The translations under genes and the position numbers were made by a program. 64,000 bases of DNA from JAJFHI01 sp050633705 (lineage in GTDB: Bacteria > Pseudomonadota > Alphaproteobacteria > Rhizobiales > Hyphomicrobiaceae), in NCBI GenBank assembly GCA_050633705.1, contig JBOEGZ010000002.1, positions 1 through 64,000 of the forward strand, read 5' to 3'. Shown here piece after piece: positions 33,668-42,913 of this stretch; position 1 is the first letter of the stretch, and each line of letters opens with the position of its first letter. The notes beneath the pieces were generated by a model. That model made no database searches. It was not told where the DNA came from and worked only from the letters and a program-made list of their open reading frames with translations.

Positions 33668-35467
33668 ATGACCAACACATCTCACATACGCAATTTCTCG
33701 ATTATCGCCCACATTGACCACGGCAAATCGACCTTGTCTGACCGGCTAATCCAGCTGTGCGGCAATGTCTCAAACCGTGAAATGAAGGAGCAGATCCTCG
33801 ACTCGATGGATATCGAACGCGAACGCGGCATCACAATCAAAGCCCAAACGGTTCGCCTGGATTATCAACACAAGGATGGCACGGTGTACCAGCTGAACTT
33901 GATGGACACCCCAGGCCACGTCGACTTCGCCTACGAAGTTTCAAGATCGCTTGCCGCTTGTGAAGGCGCTATTCTAGTGGTCGATGCCTCCCAGGGGGTT
34001 GAAGCCCAGACGTTGGCCAATGTTTACACCGCGCTCGACAACGACTTGGAAATTTTACCGGTCCTCAACAAAGTCGATTTACCAGCAGCAGATTCCGACC
34101 GCGTCAAAGAACAAATCGAAGATGTCATCGGCATCGATGCCTCAGATGCCGTGCCCATTTCTGCCAAGACTGGTCTCAATGTCGAAGCTGTTCTTGAAGC
34201 CATTGTCGAACGTCTCCCTCCGCCGAAGGGTGAGCGCGACAAACCCCTTAAAGCAATGCTGGTTGATAGTTATTACGACGCCTATCTTGGCGTTGTCGTT
34301 TTGGTGCGGGTGATGGAAGGCACACTGAAGAAGGGCCAGAAGATCCGATTGATTTCAACAGGCACCACACACTTGATCGAACGCGTGGGTTGCTTCAGAC
34401 CAAAACACGAAATCCTAGAAGACATCGGCCCTGGTGAAATCGGCTTCTTCACAGCTGCAATCAAAGAGGTTGCCGATACGCGTGTTGGTGACACCATTGT
34501 CGACGAGAAAAACACCGCTGCCGAGCCACTACCAGGCTTTAAACCAGCCCAACCCGTTGTATTTTGTGGATTGTTCCCTGTTGATGCAGCCGATTTCGAC
34601 GACCTACGCGAAGCTATGGGACGGCTGCGTTTAAACGATGCCAGTTTCTCGTTTGAAACGGAAAGCTCGGCAGCTTTGGGTTTTGGTTTTCGCTGTGGCT
34701 TCCTCGGATTATTGCATCTGGAAATCATCTCCGAGCGACTTGAACGCGAATTCAACCTCGATCTCATCACCACTGCACCAAGCGTCGTCTACAATATCTA
34801 TTTAACCGACGGCACGATGTTGGAAATGCATAATCCGGCAGACATGCCAGATCCAATGAAGATTGAGCGCATTGAAGAACCATGGATCGAAGCTACGATC
34901 CTAGTGCCCGACGAATATCTCGGTTCGGTATTGAAGCTTTGCCAGGATCGGCGTGGTCGACAAAAGACCCTGACCTATGCCGGCAGCCGCGCCATGTTGG
35001 TCTACGAACTTCCTCTCAACGAAGTCGTGTTTGATTTTTACGACAAGCTAAAGTCAATCAGCCGAGGTTACGCTTCGTTCGACTATCAAATGATCGGTTA
35101 TGAACCCGACGACCTGGTCAAGATGTCGATCCTGGTCAATAACGAACCTGTCGATGCACTGTCGATCATTGTGCATCGTACCCGGGCCGACAGTCGTGGG
35201 CGGCAAATGTGTGAAAAGCTGAAGGATCTTATCCCACAGCACATGTTTGTTATTCCAGTTCAGGCAGCAATTGGTGGGCGTATCATTGCACGTGAAACAA
35301 TCCGTGCCTTGCGCAAAGACGTGCTGGCAAAATGCTACGGAGGAGATATCTCTCGAAAGCGCAAACTGCTTGAAAAACAAAAGGCAGGTAAGAAAAAGAT
35401 GCGTCAATTCGGTAAGGTGGAAATCCCACAGCAAGCCTTCATTGCGGCCCTAAAAATGGAAGAATAA
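33668..35467 (+). CDS. lepA: Elongation factor 4 (back-translocase)
   Basis: LepA is a ribosome-dependent GTPase that acts on stalled or misassembled translation complexes. It is 599 residues, the usual length. G1 is AHIDHGKST (14-22), switch II is DTPGHVDF, and G4 is NKVDLPAA. The LepA-specific C-terminal domain is present (RADSRGRQMCEKLKDLIPQ; EKQKAGKKKMRQFGKVEIPQ). It stands alone; the short palindrome AAACGGCCGTTT just after the stop might help termination. Confidence 0.97.
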   Translation: MTNTSHIRNFSIIAHIDHGKSTLSDRLIQLCGNVSNREMKEQILDSMDIERERGITIKAQTVRLDYQHKDGTVYQLNLMDTPGHVDFAYEVSRSLAACEGAILVVDASQGVEAQTLANVYTALDNDLEILPVLNKVDLPAADSDRVKEQIEDVIGIDASDAVPISAKTGLNVEAVLEAIVERLPPPKGERDKPLKAMLVDSYYDAYLGVVVLVRVMEGTLKKGQKIRLISTGTTHLIERVGCFRPKHEILEDIGPGEIGFFTAAIKEVADTRVGDTIVDEKNTAAEPLPGFKPAQPVVFCGLFPVDAADFDDLREAMGRLRLNDASFSFETESSAALGFGFRCGFLGLLHLEIISERLEREFNLDLITTAPSVVYNIYLTDGTMLEMHNPADMPDPMKIERIEEPWIEATILVPDEYLGSVLKLCQDRRGRQKTLTYAGSRAMLVYELPLNEVVFDFYDKLKSISRGYASFDYQMIGYEPDDLVKMSILVNNEPVDALSIIVHRTRADSRGRQMCEKLKDLIPQHMFVIPVQAAIGGRIIARETIRALRKDVLAKCYGGDISRKRKLLEKQKAGKKKMRQFGKVEIPQQAFIAALKMEE

Positions 35468-35821
35468 GCCAAACGGCCGTTTTGCACCCTCTGAGTAAAA
35501 ACACCTGGAGAGCTTCGTGCAAGGTCGCCTGATTTTGACAACTCAACCGGCTAACGCTATGGATTTCGCCGACAAATAGCCGCCCTCCATACGCATCCAC
35601 ACCCATGTTTTGGGGATAAATTGATGGATCAAATGACCTCTGGTTGGACGTCAAACCCTTGCTTTTCGGCCCTCTACGGTCCATATAACCTCGGTCGAAC
35701 ACGCCTTGGTCTACTCTAACACGGCCCTACCACGCCTACTTTAGAAGTCTCCAATGCGCGATTTGAAGACCCATTTGCGCACTGCAATTGGGAAATATAC
35801 GCCAATGCTTTGGAGGCAAAA
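35468..35821 (+). other. Leader region upstream of the cold-shock gene
   Basis: These 354 bases hold no believable ORF. The downstream part is presumably the long 5' leader usual for cspA-type genes, but I did not find a definite structure or cold-shock box. The AAACGGCCGTTT palindrome after lepA lies at its start. Confidence 0.35.
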
Positions 35822-36028
35822 ATGGCAAACGGAACTGTGAAATGGTTTAACGGCCAGAAGGGTTATGGCTTTATTGAACCAGAAGAAGGCGGCAACGATG
35901 TCTTCGTCCATATCTCTGCTGTTGAACGTGCAGGCATGACGTCTTTGGCCGAAGGTCAAAAAGTCGAGTTTGAGACTGAAAAAGGCCGCAACGGCAAGAT
36001 CGCTGCGATCAACCTTCGTGCACTATAA
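35822..36028 (+). CDS. Cold-shock domain protein
   Basis: This 68-residue single OB-fold protein binds single-stranded RNA and DNA. Both RNA-binding motifs are present: KGYGFIEPEEG (RNP1 form of KGFGFI) and DVFVHIS (RNP2). The ATG at 35822 follows GGAGG at a seven-base spacing; the four codons upstream are excluded. The N-terminal MANGTVKWFNGQKGYGF is the standard CspA start. It is transcribed alone. Whether it is cold-induced or constitutive cannot be told. Confidence 0.95.
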   Translation: MANGTVKWFNGQKGYGFIEPEEGGNDVFVHISAVERAGMTSLAEGQKVEFETEKGRNGKIAAINLRAL

Positions 36029-36340
36029 TTGGTCATGTGATCACCCGATCACGTGATGCAATATCGCTAAAAAGTTCTGCTTCTTAGTTGAAATTCCCGC
36101 TCATTTGCAACGATGCTTCATGGTATCATTCTTTCGAGCGGTCTGACCAAAATTATTTCGGGGCCCGGAAACTGCGACAAGCTTCCGTGGCTCCGAGACT
36201 TCATTAAGGTGCCCTTGCAATGGCAGCAAACGACGTTGCTGCCATCAAAAATTGTAAGCTGTATCTTTATCATTAGAACAAAGCACGTTTACATAACGGC
36301 ATATCAATGCTGATCGTGATCGAGCTTTTTAGGAGACTGA
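36029..36340. other. Gap between the csp gene and infA
   Basis: No gene is supported here. An imperfect dyad (CATGTGATC with GATCACGTG, 36032-36056) follows the csp stop but has no T tract. A 66-codon open frame lacks a ribosome site and protein-like composition. Confidence 0.4.
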
Positions 36341-36619
36341 ATGGCAAAGGAAGAGATGCTTGAGTTTGAGGGTGTGGTGGCTGAAGTGCTGCCGGACGCT
36401 CGCTGCCGGGTTAAACTTGATAACGATCATGAAGTGATTGCCTACACCTCAGGACGAATGAAGAAAAACCGCATCCGTATTCTCGCAGGCGATCGCGTCA
36501 CAGTTGAAATGACACCATACGATCTTACAAAAGGCCGTATCAACTTCCGCCATCGCGACCAACGCTCTTCAAATGCACCTCCTCCAGGAGGTGGTGGTGG
36601 CAACCAACGCCGTCGCTAA
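36341..36619 (+). CDS. infA: Translation initiation factor IF-1 with extended tail
   Basis: IF-1 blocks the 30S A-site during initiation. Residues 1-70 form the single S1/OB domain with MAKEEMLEFEGVVAEVLPDA and GRMKKNRIRILAGDRVTVEM. A typical IF-1 has 72 residues; this one has 92 because of an added tail, HRDQRSSNAPPPGGGGGNQR-R-R, rich in Gly, Pro and Arg and probably disordered. AGGAG precedes the ATG. It could be the only IF-1 or a second copy; only this window is visible. Confidence 0.93.
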   Translation: MAKEEMLEFEGVVAEVLPDARCRVKLDNDHEVIAYTSGRMKKNRIRILAGDRVTVEMTPYDLTKGRINFRHRDQRSSNAPPPGGGGGNQRRR

Positions 36620-37051
36620 AAAAGAGCACAAATGACGAAAAGCTGCGGTCGCTTCCCGCACCAGCAAACCTTTGGGCACCAGGGCCGACCAACCAGCTAG
36701 ACTTTCTTAAATCACGCAATTGTTCTTGGAAGATTTCCTGGAACACGTTCTTAAGACCGCCAAATGACAAACATCGTTATGTTTTAAATTGGTTTGGTTT
36801 TGACCTGCAGCGCACGTGGCACTTGAATTGACCGGGTAGGGCTGGGCCACGTTGTGCGGCAGGATCAAAGCTAAAATGAAGTTCAAATGTTGCCGCGCGC
36901 CTCATTTCCTTGACCATCGACCTTGCTCGCGTTGCAGCACCAAATCGATAAGTCAGACTTTGAGCGTTGCCGACAGGTCGCAAAAAATATCACCGATTCA
37001 TTGTATTGTTTTCTAACCATTTGATTCGACATTTACTTTGGGTCTTGCACA
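36620..37051. other. Gap between infA and the transpeptidase-like gene
   Basis: These 432 bases contain no ORF with coding character, no tRNA and no strong hairpin with a T tract. I see nothing definite in it. Confidence 0.4.
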
Positions 37052-38308
37052 ATGAAATTGACGCGTCGCCGTTTTGTCGGTGTCGCCGCCACGGCGCTTT
37101 GGGCGTCGGGAGCGGGGCGTGTTGCTGGCGCGCGCTATATTGATCGCACAGGACTAAAAAACCAAAGCTTCATCTGGCAACCAGATTTTGCGCCGTCTGG
37201 CCCGGTGACAATTATTGTCAGCCTTGGCGAGCAGGTTCTGCATGTGTTTCGCGGACACAGGCTTTTGGGGATTGCACGCTGTCAATCAACACAGAAGGTG
37301 GCAAAACTTCCAGCAGGCGCGTTTCGAATAGACAACTTTGTATCTTCAGAAAAGCAAGCTCAGTTTGCCTGGCAGGGGACCTCTGTTTACACCTTTAACA
37401 CGGAACAAACCGATCCAGACCTTTTGTCTGGCGCCCGAAGCTGTATCGATATCTCCCCCAAGTTCGCAAAACTTCTCAAGTCCGCCGTTCGCCCCGGAAC
37501 ACTCGTCATAATGGCTCCGGAACGAACGCCAATGTTACCCGTGCGCTCATATTTACCAACAGCGCTTCGGCCAAACACCGATAACGAGACCAGCCCCCAA
37601 CACGGCGACAATGCCGCGTTTATCTTCACGCGTGGAACCTTTGGTCAAGATGAGGCACCCTCTTTGGTACATCATCAGCCAATTAGCATTGTCGTTTCAT
37701 CACACGATCGACGTGCCCGCATTGTCTCCTCACAACAACCAGTTCAAGTTGTCGAAGTCGACATTGCTCAACCCCAAACGCCGTTGGGGGCTCACGCCTA
37801 CTGCTTAACGACGGTCAAAATGGGCCGCAGTCCCGGAACTTGGATCGCAACTGGTTTAAGCGCAAAGAGCAATGCCTCACATATTCATCGCGACCACGCA
37901 AAGACCTCTTTAGACCGGATATCTTTCATCGATCCGGAAGTCGTCGCCGACGTCAACAATGCGCTGAGCGAAGGTGCATGCGTCGTTCTCACAGATGCGC
38001 CTCTGGATGATCGCGACAACGCAACATTCATCCATCCCGTACTGCTCACCGCCGGTTCGCAAACACCAAACCTTGCAAACAGGGGTCGCGAAACACCGAC
38101 AACGCTGCAGCGCAAGCCCGCTGGTTCCGAAACCCGAACGGCAAAAACCTCATCAAACGAATTTGCGCAAAACAGCAGTAAGCTTGGTGGAGATAGCAAA
38201 GCTTCACGTCGCCAACACAAAAAAGTGACGAAGAAAAAGGCTGTCGTAAAACGTGACCCTTATTCAAGCGAGCCCCTTATTGGGCCGAAAAACTTCCAAG
38301 ACCCATAA
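37052..38308 (+). CDS. Tat-exported degenerate L,D-transpeptidase-like protein
   Basis: This 418-residue protein has a twin-arginine signal (LTRRRFVGVAATALWASGAG). The first folded part (50-155) follows the YkuD/L,D-transpeptidase layout: PVTIIVSLGEQVLHVFRGHR, LPAGAFRIDN, and a C-terminal LLSGARSCIDISPKFAKLLK that lines up with the usual S-H-G-C-V-R catalytic segment. Cys131 is kept, but the His and Gly of SHGC and the upstream His of L-H-A-G are missing, so normal cross-linking activity is doubtful. A second, more eroded copy seems to run from 209 to 345 (PISIVVSSHDRRARI, PLGAHAY). The tail is Lys-rich. Likely a pseudoenzyme in the periplasm. Confidence 0.7.
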   Translation: MKLTRRRFVGVAATALWASGAGRVAGARYIDRTGLKNQSFIWQPDFAPSGPVTIIVSLGEQVLHVFRGHRLLGIARCQSTQKVAKLPAGAFRIDNFVSSEKQAQFAWQGTSVYTFNTEQTDPDLLSGARSCIDISPKFAKLLKSAVRPGTLVIMAPERTPMLPVRSYLPTALRPNTDNETSPQHGDNAAFIFTRGTFGQDEAPSLVHHQPISIVVSSHDRRARIVSSQQPVQVVEVDIAQPQTPLGAHAYCLTTVKMGRSPGTWIATGLSAKSNASHIHRDHAKTSLDRISFIDPEVVADVNNALSEGACVVLTDAPLDDRDNATFIHPVLLTAGSQTPNLANRGRETPTTLQRKPAGSETRTAKTSSNEFAQNSSKLGGDSKASRRQHKKVTKKKAVVKRDPYSSEPLIGPKNFQDP

Positions 38309-38457
38309 GCGCTTAGCGCCGTAACGGTGTATTTCTTAAAGTACTCTTGCGAAACTGGCGCGTTAACAGAAATGTTAGTTCCAAGTGAACGAACAATCCT
38401 CTTTATTAGCATCAGCAGAACAGGGCACTGTCCCCCCGTGCCAGATCTGCCGTACTT

Positions 38458-38500
38458 AAAAGACCGCTGGTGTTGCTCCCTCATACCAGCGGTCTTTTTT
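38458..38500 (+). terminator. Strong intrinsic terminator
   Basis: AAAAGACCGCTGGT (38458-38471) pairs with ACCAGCGGTCTTTT (38484-38497), followed by more T. It lies 150 bases after the transpeptidase-like stop and could serve that gene or a small RNA encoded in between; it also separates it from convergent polA. Confidence 0.93.
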
Positions 38501-38540
38501 CATTAGGATTTACCTTAGAAACTTTCAGCTCCACGAAGCA

Positions 38541-41500
38541 TTAGTGCGCTGCTTCCCAATTATCATCAGCATGTGCATCAACCTGTAACGGTACATTTAA
38601 AACCATGCGCGGTTGCGGCGCTGTCTCCATGACATCTGTCACAATTTTAAGAGTCTTGCTCACATCCTTCTTAGGGACTTCAAAAATAAGCTCATCGTGC
38701 ACCTGTAACAGCATGCGAACGTGTGCAAGGCCAGCTTCGTCGAGAGCTTCTGGCATGCGGATCATTGCGCGGCGAATGATATCAGCGGCAGATCCTTGAA
38801 TCGGTGCGTTAACAGCAGCACGCTCCAGGAACCCCCGCACCGATGGATTCTTGGTGTTAATTTCAGGGTAGTGGACACGCCGACCAAAAATGGTTTCGAC
38901 AAAACCATGCTCATGCGCAAACTCTTTCGTACTTTCAATGAAAGCGCGAATGCCGGGGAACCGCTTGAAATAGGTTTTGATGTAGTCTCCAGCCTCTTGG
39001 CGGGAGATGGCGAGCTGATTGGCAAGTCCAAACGCGGAAATGCCATAGATAATTCCAAAATTGATGGCTTTGGCCCGCCTGCGTATTTCCGACGGCATGT
39101 CTTTGACCGGCACCGAAAACATCTCAGATGCAGTCATCGCGTGAATATCAAGACCGTCGTCAAAGGCTTTCTTCAGTTGTGGGATTTCGGCAATGTGCGC
39201 CAACACTCGCAATTCAATTTGTGAATAATCTGCAGATATCAACTTGTTGCCTTTTTCAGCAACAAACGCGGTTCGAATTTCGCGACCTTCCGATGTGCGG
39301 ATTGGAATGTTTTGTAAATTCGGGTCTGAAGAGGCTAAGCGGCCTGTTGTCGTCGCCGCCAGCGCATAAGAGGTATGAATTCTTTTCGTGTTGGGGTGAA
39401 TAAATGTCGGAAGCGCATCCGTATATGTCGACTTCAACTTTGATAATGACCGCCATTCCAGCATTAAATTGACAAGGCGGCGTGCGTCTTCGGGCAGGTC
39501 CTCGTTTGCCGCCAGATCATCAAGCATACTGGCACGGGTTTCCCATTGCCCGCTCTTCGTTCGCTTTCCACCCGGCAGCTCTAATTTGTCGAACAGCAGC
39601 TCGCCCAATTGTTTTGGAGAGCCAAGGTTAAACTTCTCTCCTGTGATCTCGAAGACCTCGTCCTCCAACTGGGCAATTTTTTGTGCAAACGAAGTTGAAA
39701 GTCGTGACAGGATTGTGCGGTCAACTGAAATTCCTGCATGTTCCATATCGACAATCACAGGCATTAAAGGACGTTCAAGTGTTTCGTACACCGTCGTCAT
39801 GTGTTCGGCGACAAGACGAGGCTTCAACATCATCCATAACCGCAATGTCACGTCGGCATCCTCTGCCGCATATTCGGTCGCTTTATCAAGCGCGACGTCA
39901 GCGAATCTTTTATCGCTAAGTTTTTTACCTGGAACCCCCTCCATCACTTGCTTATAGGAAATACAGGTATGGCCCAGGTGACGTTGCGCCAAGTCATCCA
40001 TTCCGTGTTTGCCACGCCCGCCGTCCAACACGTACGACAACAACATCGTGTCATCGAAGCCCTCAAGGCCAACGCCATGCTGGCGCAAAACCAATGCGTC
40101 GTATTTTAAGTTTTGCCCGATTTTCAAAATCGCCGGATTTTCAAGTATCGGCCTTATCAATTCAAGCGCGCGCGCCTGTGAAACCTGTTCCAAGTCTGCG
40201 CCGTCACCAAAGTCGAACCCTTCGCCAGAGGCTCGATGCGCCAACGGCACATAACACGCTGCCCCCGGATCGATCGCGATCGAAAAGCCGACCAAATCCG
40301 CCTGCATGGCATCGAGAGAGTTGGTTTCCGTATCGAATGCAAACCGGCCGACGGAATGGGCTTTTTCAATCCATTGAACCAGTTCTTGTTCACTCGTTAC
40401 ACAAGCATATTTGCTACGATCAAATTCTGCGTTCGCAGCCAATGTCGCCCCTGCTGCCACACCTGCAGCAGGTGTTCCCACTCCACTGGCCTCACCACCT
40501 GCATCGGATTTTTCTCCGCCTTTGGCAACCGAACTGCCGACCGATTTTTTGGGAGGAGGCGGTGCTTCAACGCCAAGTCCTTCGGCAATACGTCGCGTAA
40601 GGGTCGAAAACTCCATCTCGCTCAAAAAGCTAAGCAACGTCTTGCTATCTGCCTCTTGAACACCTGCCTCTTCCAGCTCAACTTCAACAGGAACATTTTG
40701 TTCCAAGCGAACAAGATCACGAGAAATTCGCGCTTGATCTGCAAATTCGATCAAACGTTCGCGCCGCTTTGGTTGTTTGATTTCTTCAGCACGGGCCAGC
40801 AATTCATCCAAATCGCCATAGGTATTGATTAATTCGGCCGCAGTTTTAATACCGATGCCTGGTACGCCAGGAACGTTATCAACGCTGTCTCCAGCCAACG
40901 CTTGCACATCAACTACTTTGTCTGGTCCAACACCGAACTTCACTTCAACCTCTTGCGGACCAAAGTGCTTGTTCTTCATGCTATCGAACATTGAGACATT
41001 GCCACCGATCAATTGCATCAAATCCTTATCAGACGACACAATGGTGACGCGTGCGCCGGCGGCATCTGCGACCTTGGCATAGGTTGCAATAAGGTCATCA
41101 GCTTCAAAACCTTCTTGCTCGATACACGCAACGTTAAAGGCTTTCACCGCATCGCGAATGAGCGGAAACTGCGGCACAAGCTCTTCTGGTGGTGGTGGAC
41201 GATTGGCCTTGTAATCCGGATAGAGATCATTTCTGAATGTTTTTGACGATGCATCGAAAATACAGGCGATATGCGTTGGCGCGTCTGACAGTTTGCTATC
41301 GCCAAGAAACTTCCACAGCATCTGACAAAACCCATGCACCGCGCCGACCGGCAAACCATCAGATGGACGCGTTAAAGGGGGCAGCGCATGAAAGGCTCGG
41401 AAGATATAGCCTGAGCCATCAATCAAATAGATATTGCTGCCTTTCTCGACCGGTACAGACTCACCGTCCGGCACAGTGAATTGCGCGCCCTTCGCCTTCT

Positions 41501-41558
41501 TATTTTCAGGGGCGTTGGCACGGGCAGACTTTGTGGAGCTGGTCTTTTTCTTTGTCAT
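38541..41558 (-). CDS. polA: DNA polymerase I
   Basis: This 1005-residue enzyme performs repair synthesis and Okazaki fragment processing. Domains: 5'-3' nuclease (about 40-330; IYLIDGSGYIFRAFHALPP, YKANRPPPPEELVPQF), a Ser/Gly/Ala-rich linker (about 330-385), a 3'-5' proofreading domain (about 390-590), and the family A polymerase (about 600-1005; ISADYSQIELRVLAHIAEIP, RRRAKAINFGIIYGISAFGL, LLQVHDELIFEVP). The proofreading acids are kept (FDTETNSL, NLKYDALVL, YAAEDADVTLRL), so it should be active, unlike in some bacteria. The ATG at 41558 (MTKKKTSS) is preferred; an earlier TTG adds 25 unmatched residues. Confidence 0.96.
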   Translation of the reverse strand: MTKKKTSSTKSARANAPENKKAKGAQFTVPDGESVPVEKGSNIYLIDGSGYIFRAFHALPPLTRPSDGLPVGAVHGFCQMLWKFLGDSKLSDAPTHIACIFDASSKTFRNDLYPDYKANRPPPPEELVPQFPLIRDAVKAFNVACIEQEGFEADDLIATYAKVADAAGARVTIVSSDKDLMQLIGGNVSMFDSMKNKHFGPQEVEVKFGVGPDKVVDVQALAGDSVDNVPGVPGIGIKTAAELINTYGDLDELLARAEEIKQPKRRERLIEFADQARISRDLVRLEQNVPVEVELEEAGVQEADSKTLLSFLSEMEFSTLTRRIAEGLGVEAPPPPKKSVGSSVAKGGEKSDAGGEASGVGTPAAGVAAGATLAANAEFDRSKYACVTSEQELVQWIEKAHSVGRFAFDTETNSLDAMQADLVGFSIAIDPGAACYVPLAHRASGEGFDFGDGADLEQVSQARALELIRPILENPAILKIGQNLKYDALVLRQHGVGLEGFDDTMLLSYVLDGGRGKHGMDDLAQRHLGHTCISYKQVMEGVPGKKLSDKRFADVALDKATEYAAEDADVTLRLWMMLKPRLVAEHMTTVYETLERPLMPVIVDMEHAGISVDRTILSRLSTSFAQKIAQLEDEVFEITGEKFNLGSPKQLGELLFDKLELPGGKRTKSGQWETRASMLDDLAANEDLPEDARRLVNLMLEWRSLSKLKSTYTDALPTFIHPNTKRIHTSYALAATTTGRLASSDPNLQNIPIRTSEGREIRTAFVAEKGNKLISADYSQIELRVLAHIAEIPQLKKAFDDGLDIHAMTASEMFSVPVKDMPSEIRRRAKAINFGIIYGISAFGLANQLAISRQEAGDYIKTYFKRFPGIRAFIESTKEFAHEHGFVETIFGRRVHYPEINTKNPSVRGFLERAAVNAPIQGSAADIIRRAMIRMPEALDEAGLAHVRMLLQVHDELIFEVPKKDVSKTLKIVTDVMETAPQPRMVLNVPLQVDAHADDNWEAAH

Positions 41559-41851
41559 GGGCGCGACTATACGCAGTTGTGTGCACGTGTCAGCCATCTT
41601 TCGTGGCAACCTCGAATGGGTCCACAACCCCACTCGATTAACACCCCAGTATTGCCTATCGGGGCGCCAAATTGGCTACGGCCCTCCATCTCCCACGGGC
41701 CATGCCAGAATCGGTCCTTGAGGCCGGCCCGGACCGATATTTGACCGTTCATTTGGCCAAATAGGAGGCAAAGCACTCTTTTTCTTTGTCATTTGCAGCC
41801 GCACTGCATTTGGCGTATCAGTTGCCTTTAAAGCGGCGAGAGCGTCGCCAA

Positions 41852-41928
<77 letters not shown>

Positions 41929-42031
41929 AAACAACCAATCAAATTCAATATGTTACTCGTTCACTATCCATGATGGAGTTCATCGCAATCTCAGCTTGTC
42001 ACCCGTGTGTCACTGCAAGCGAGAATTCAAG

Positions 42032-42546
42032 ATGGCTACTATCAGCAAGCGTGGGAACGAATGGCAAGCGCAAGTAAAACGTGTTGGCCAAGGCATCATT
42101 GCTAAATCGTTTAACCGCAGGCAAGACGCGCAAGCATGGGTACACCAAATGGAGCTCTTAGCTGACCAACATGAACTGAATACACAATGCAGAAATTGAC
42201 ATGTTCTACAGAATACGACGTTAGGTGAACTAGTCAGGCGGTACTGTAAAGAGGTAACTCCAAGGAAACGTGGCGGGGGTACAGAGCTGATTGTTCTGAA
42301 TGCCTTTGCTCGTCATTCCATTTGCAGAAAGACCCTATCAAATCTCCACACGCAGGACTTCGTAAGATATCGAGGTGAACGTCTAAAGAAGGTCAAATCG
42401 AGTGCACTGAGGCGTCAACTCAATCCCATCCACAATCTCCTCACAGTAACTCACAACGGGTGGGATCTACTCATAAAAGAAACCCAATTGGACAATCTCC
42501 AGTTGGATACAGATGACACAAGAAGGGAACGACGCCTAAGACAAGA
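42032..42546 (+). pseudogene. Tyrosine integrase relic at tRNA-Arg
   Basis: The first 55 codons (MATISKRGNEWQAQVKRVGQ onwards, DAQAWVHQMELLAD) are the N-terminal DNA-binding domain of a phage or island integrase. A TGA stop at 42197-42199 interrupts the frame, but the same frame continues with the core-binding domain: TTLGELVRRYCKEVTPRKRG, LNAFARHSI, FVRYRGERLKKVKSSALRRQ. The sequence then runs into an IS end at 42547, so the whole catalytic domain (Arg-His-Arg-Tyr) is missing. It is dead, and marks an old integration at the tRNA. Confidence 0.85.
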
Positions 42547-42650
42547 TGTCATCGCCCCTTAAAATTGATACACAAAATTTGTAAAACTCTACCAAAAATG
42601 AAGGGGACGATAGATGGCGCGGAAGCGGCATTCAGACAACGATTTTTTTT
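42547..42650 (+). mobile_element. Left-end remnant of an IS3-type element
   Basis: TGTCATCGCCCCTTAAAATT (42547-42566) resembles IS3-family terminal repeats. 67 bases further in, ATG at 42614 opens MARKRHSDNDFF, matching the usual first residues (M-A-R-K-R-H-S-D) of the IS3 OrfA protein. The match then stops, so only the end and the first codons remain. The element truncated the integrase gene. Confidence 0.65.
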
Positions 42651-42913
42651 GGCACGGAGTATCGGTTGCTCAGTCAGACGGAACCGCCCAAAAGCGTCAC
42701 GAGTTTCAAGACATACGCGCTGGTGATTGGGTTGACGTTTTTCCTTGAAGGAACGATCAACCCAGCGACCGGTGCGGTCCAATTGTCATTACTCCAATAG
42801 GTTGGGAAAATGTGTTCTTGATAATAGCGAAATTACTGAGGCTTGGTTGCCGAATGAGTGCACGTCTCGGTTCGGCTCGAAATTATATCGAAATCTAGAA
42901 AAGGAAAAGAATT

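Noticed and set aside
41710..41738. Terminator before tRNA-Arg (ATCGGTCC with GGACCGAT)
   Set aside because: The dyad is perfect but no T tract follows on either strand; left as an unexplained inverted repeat.
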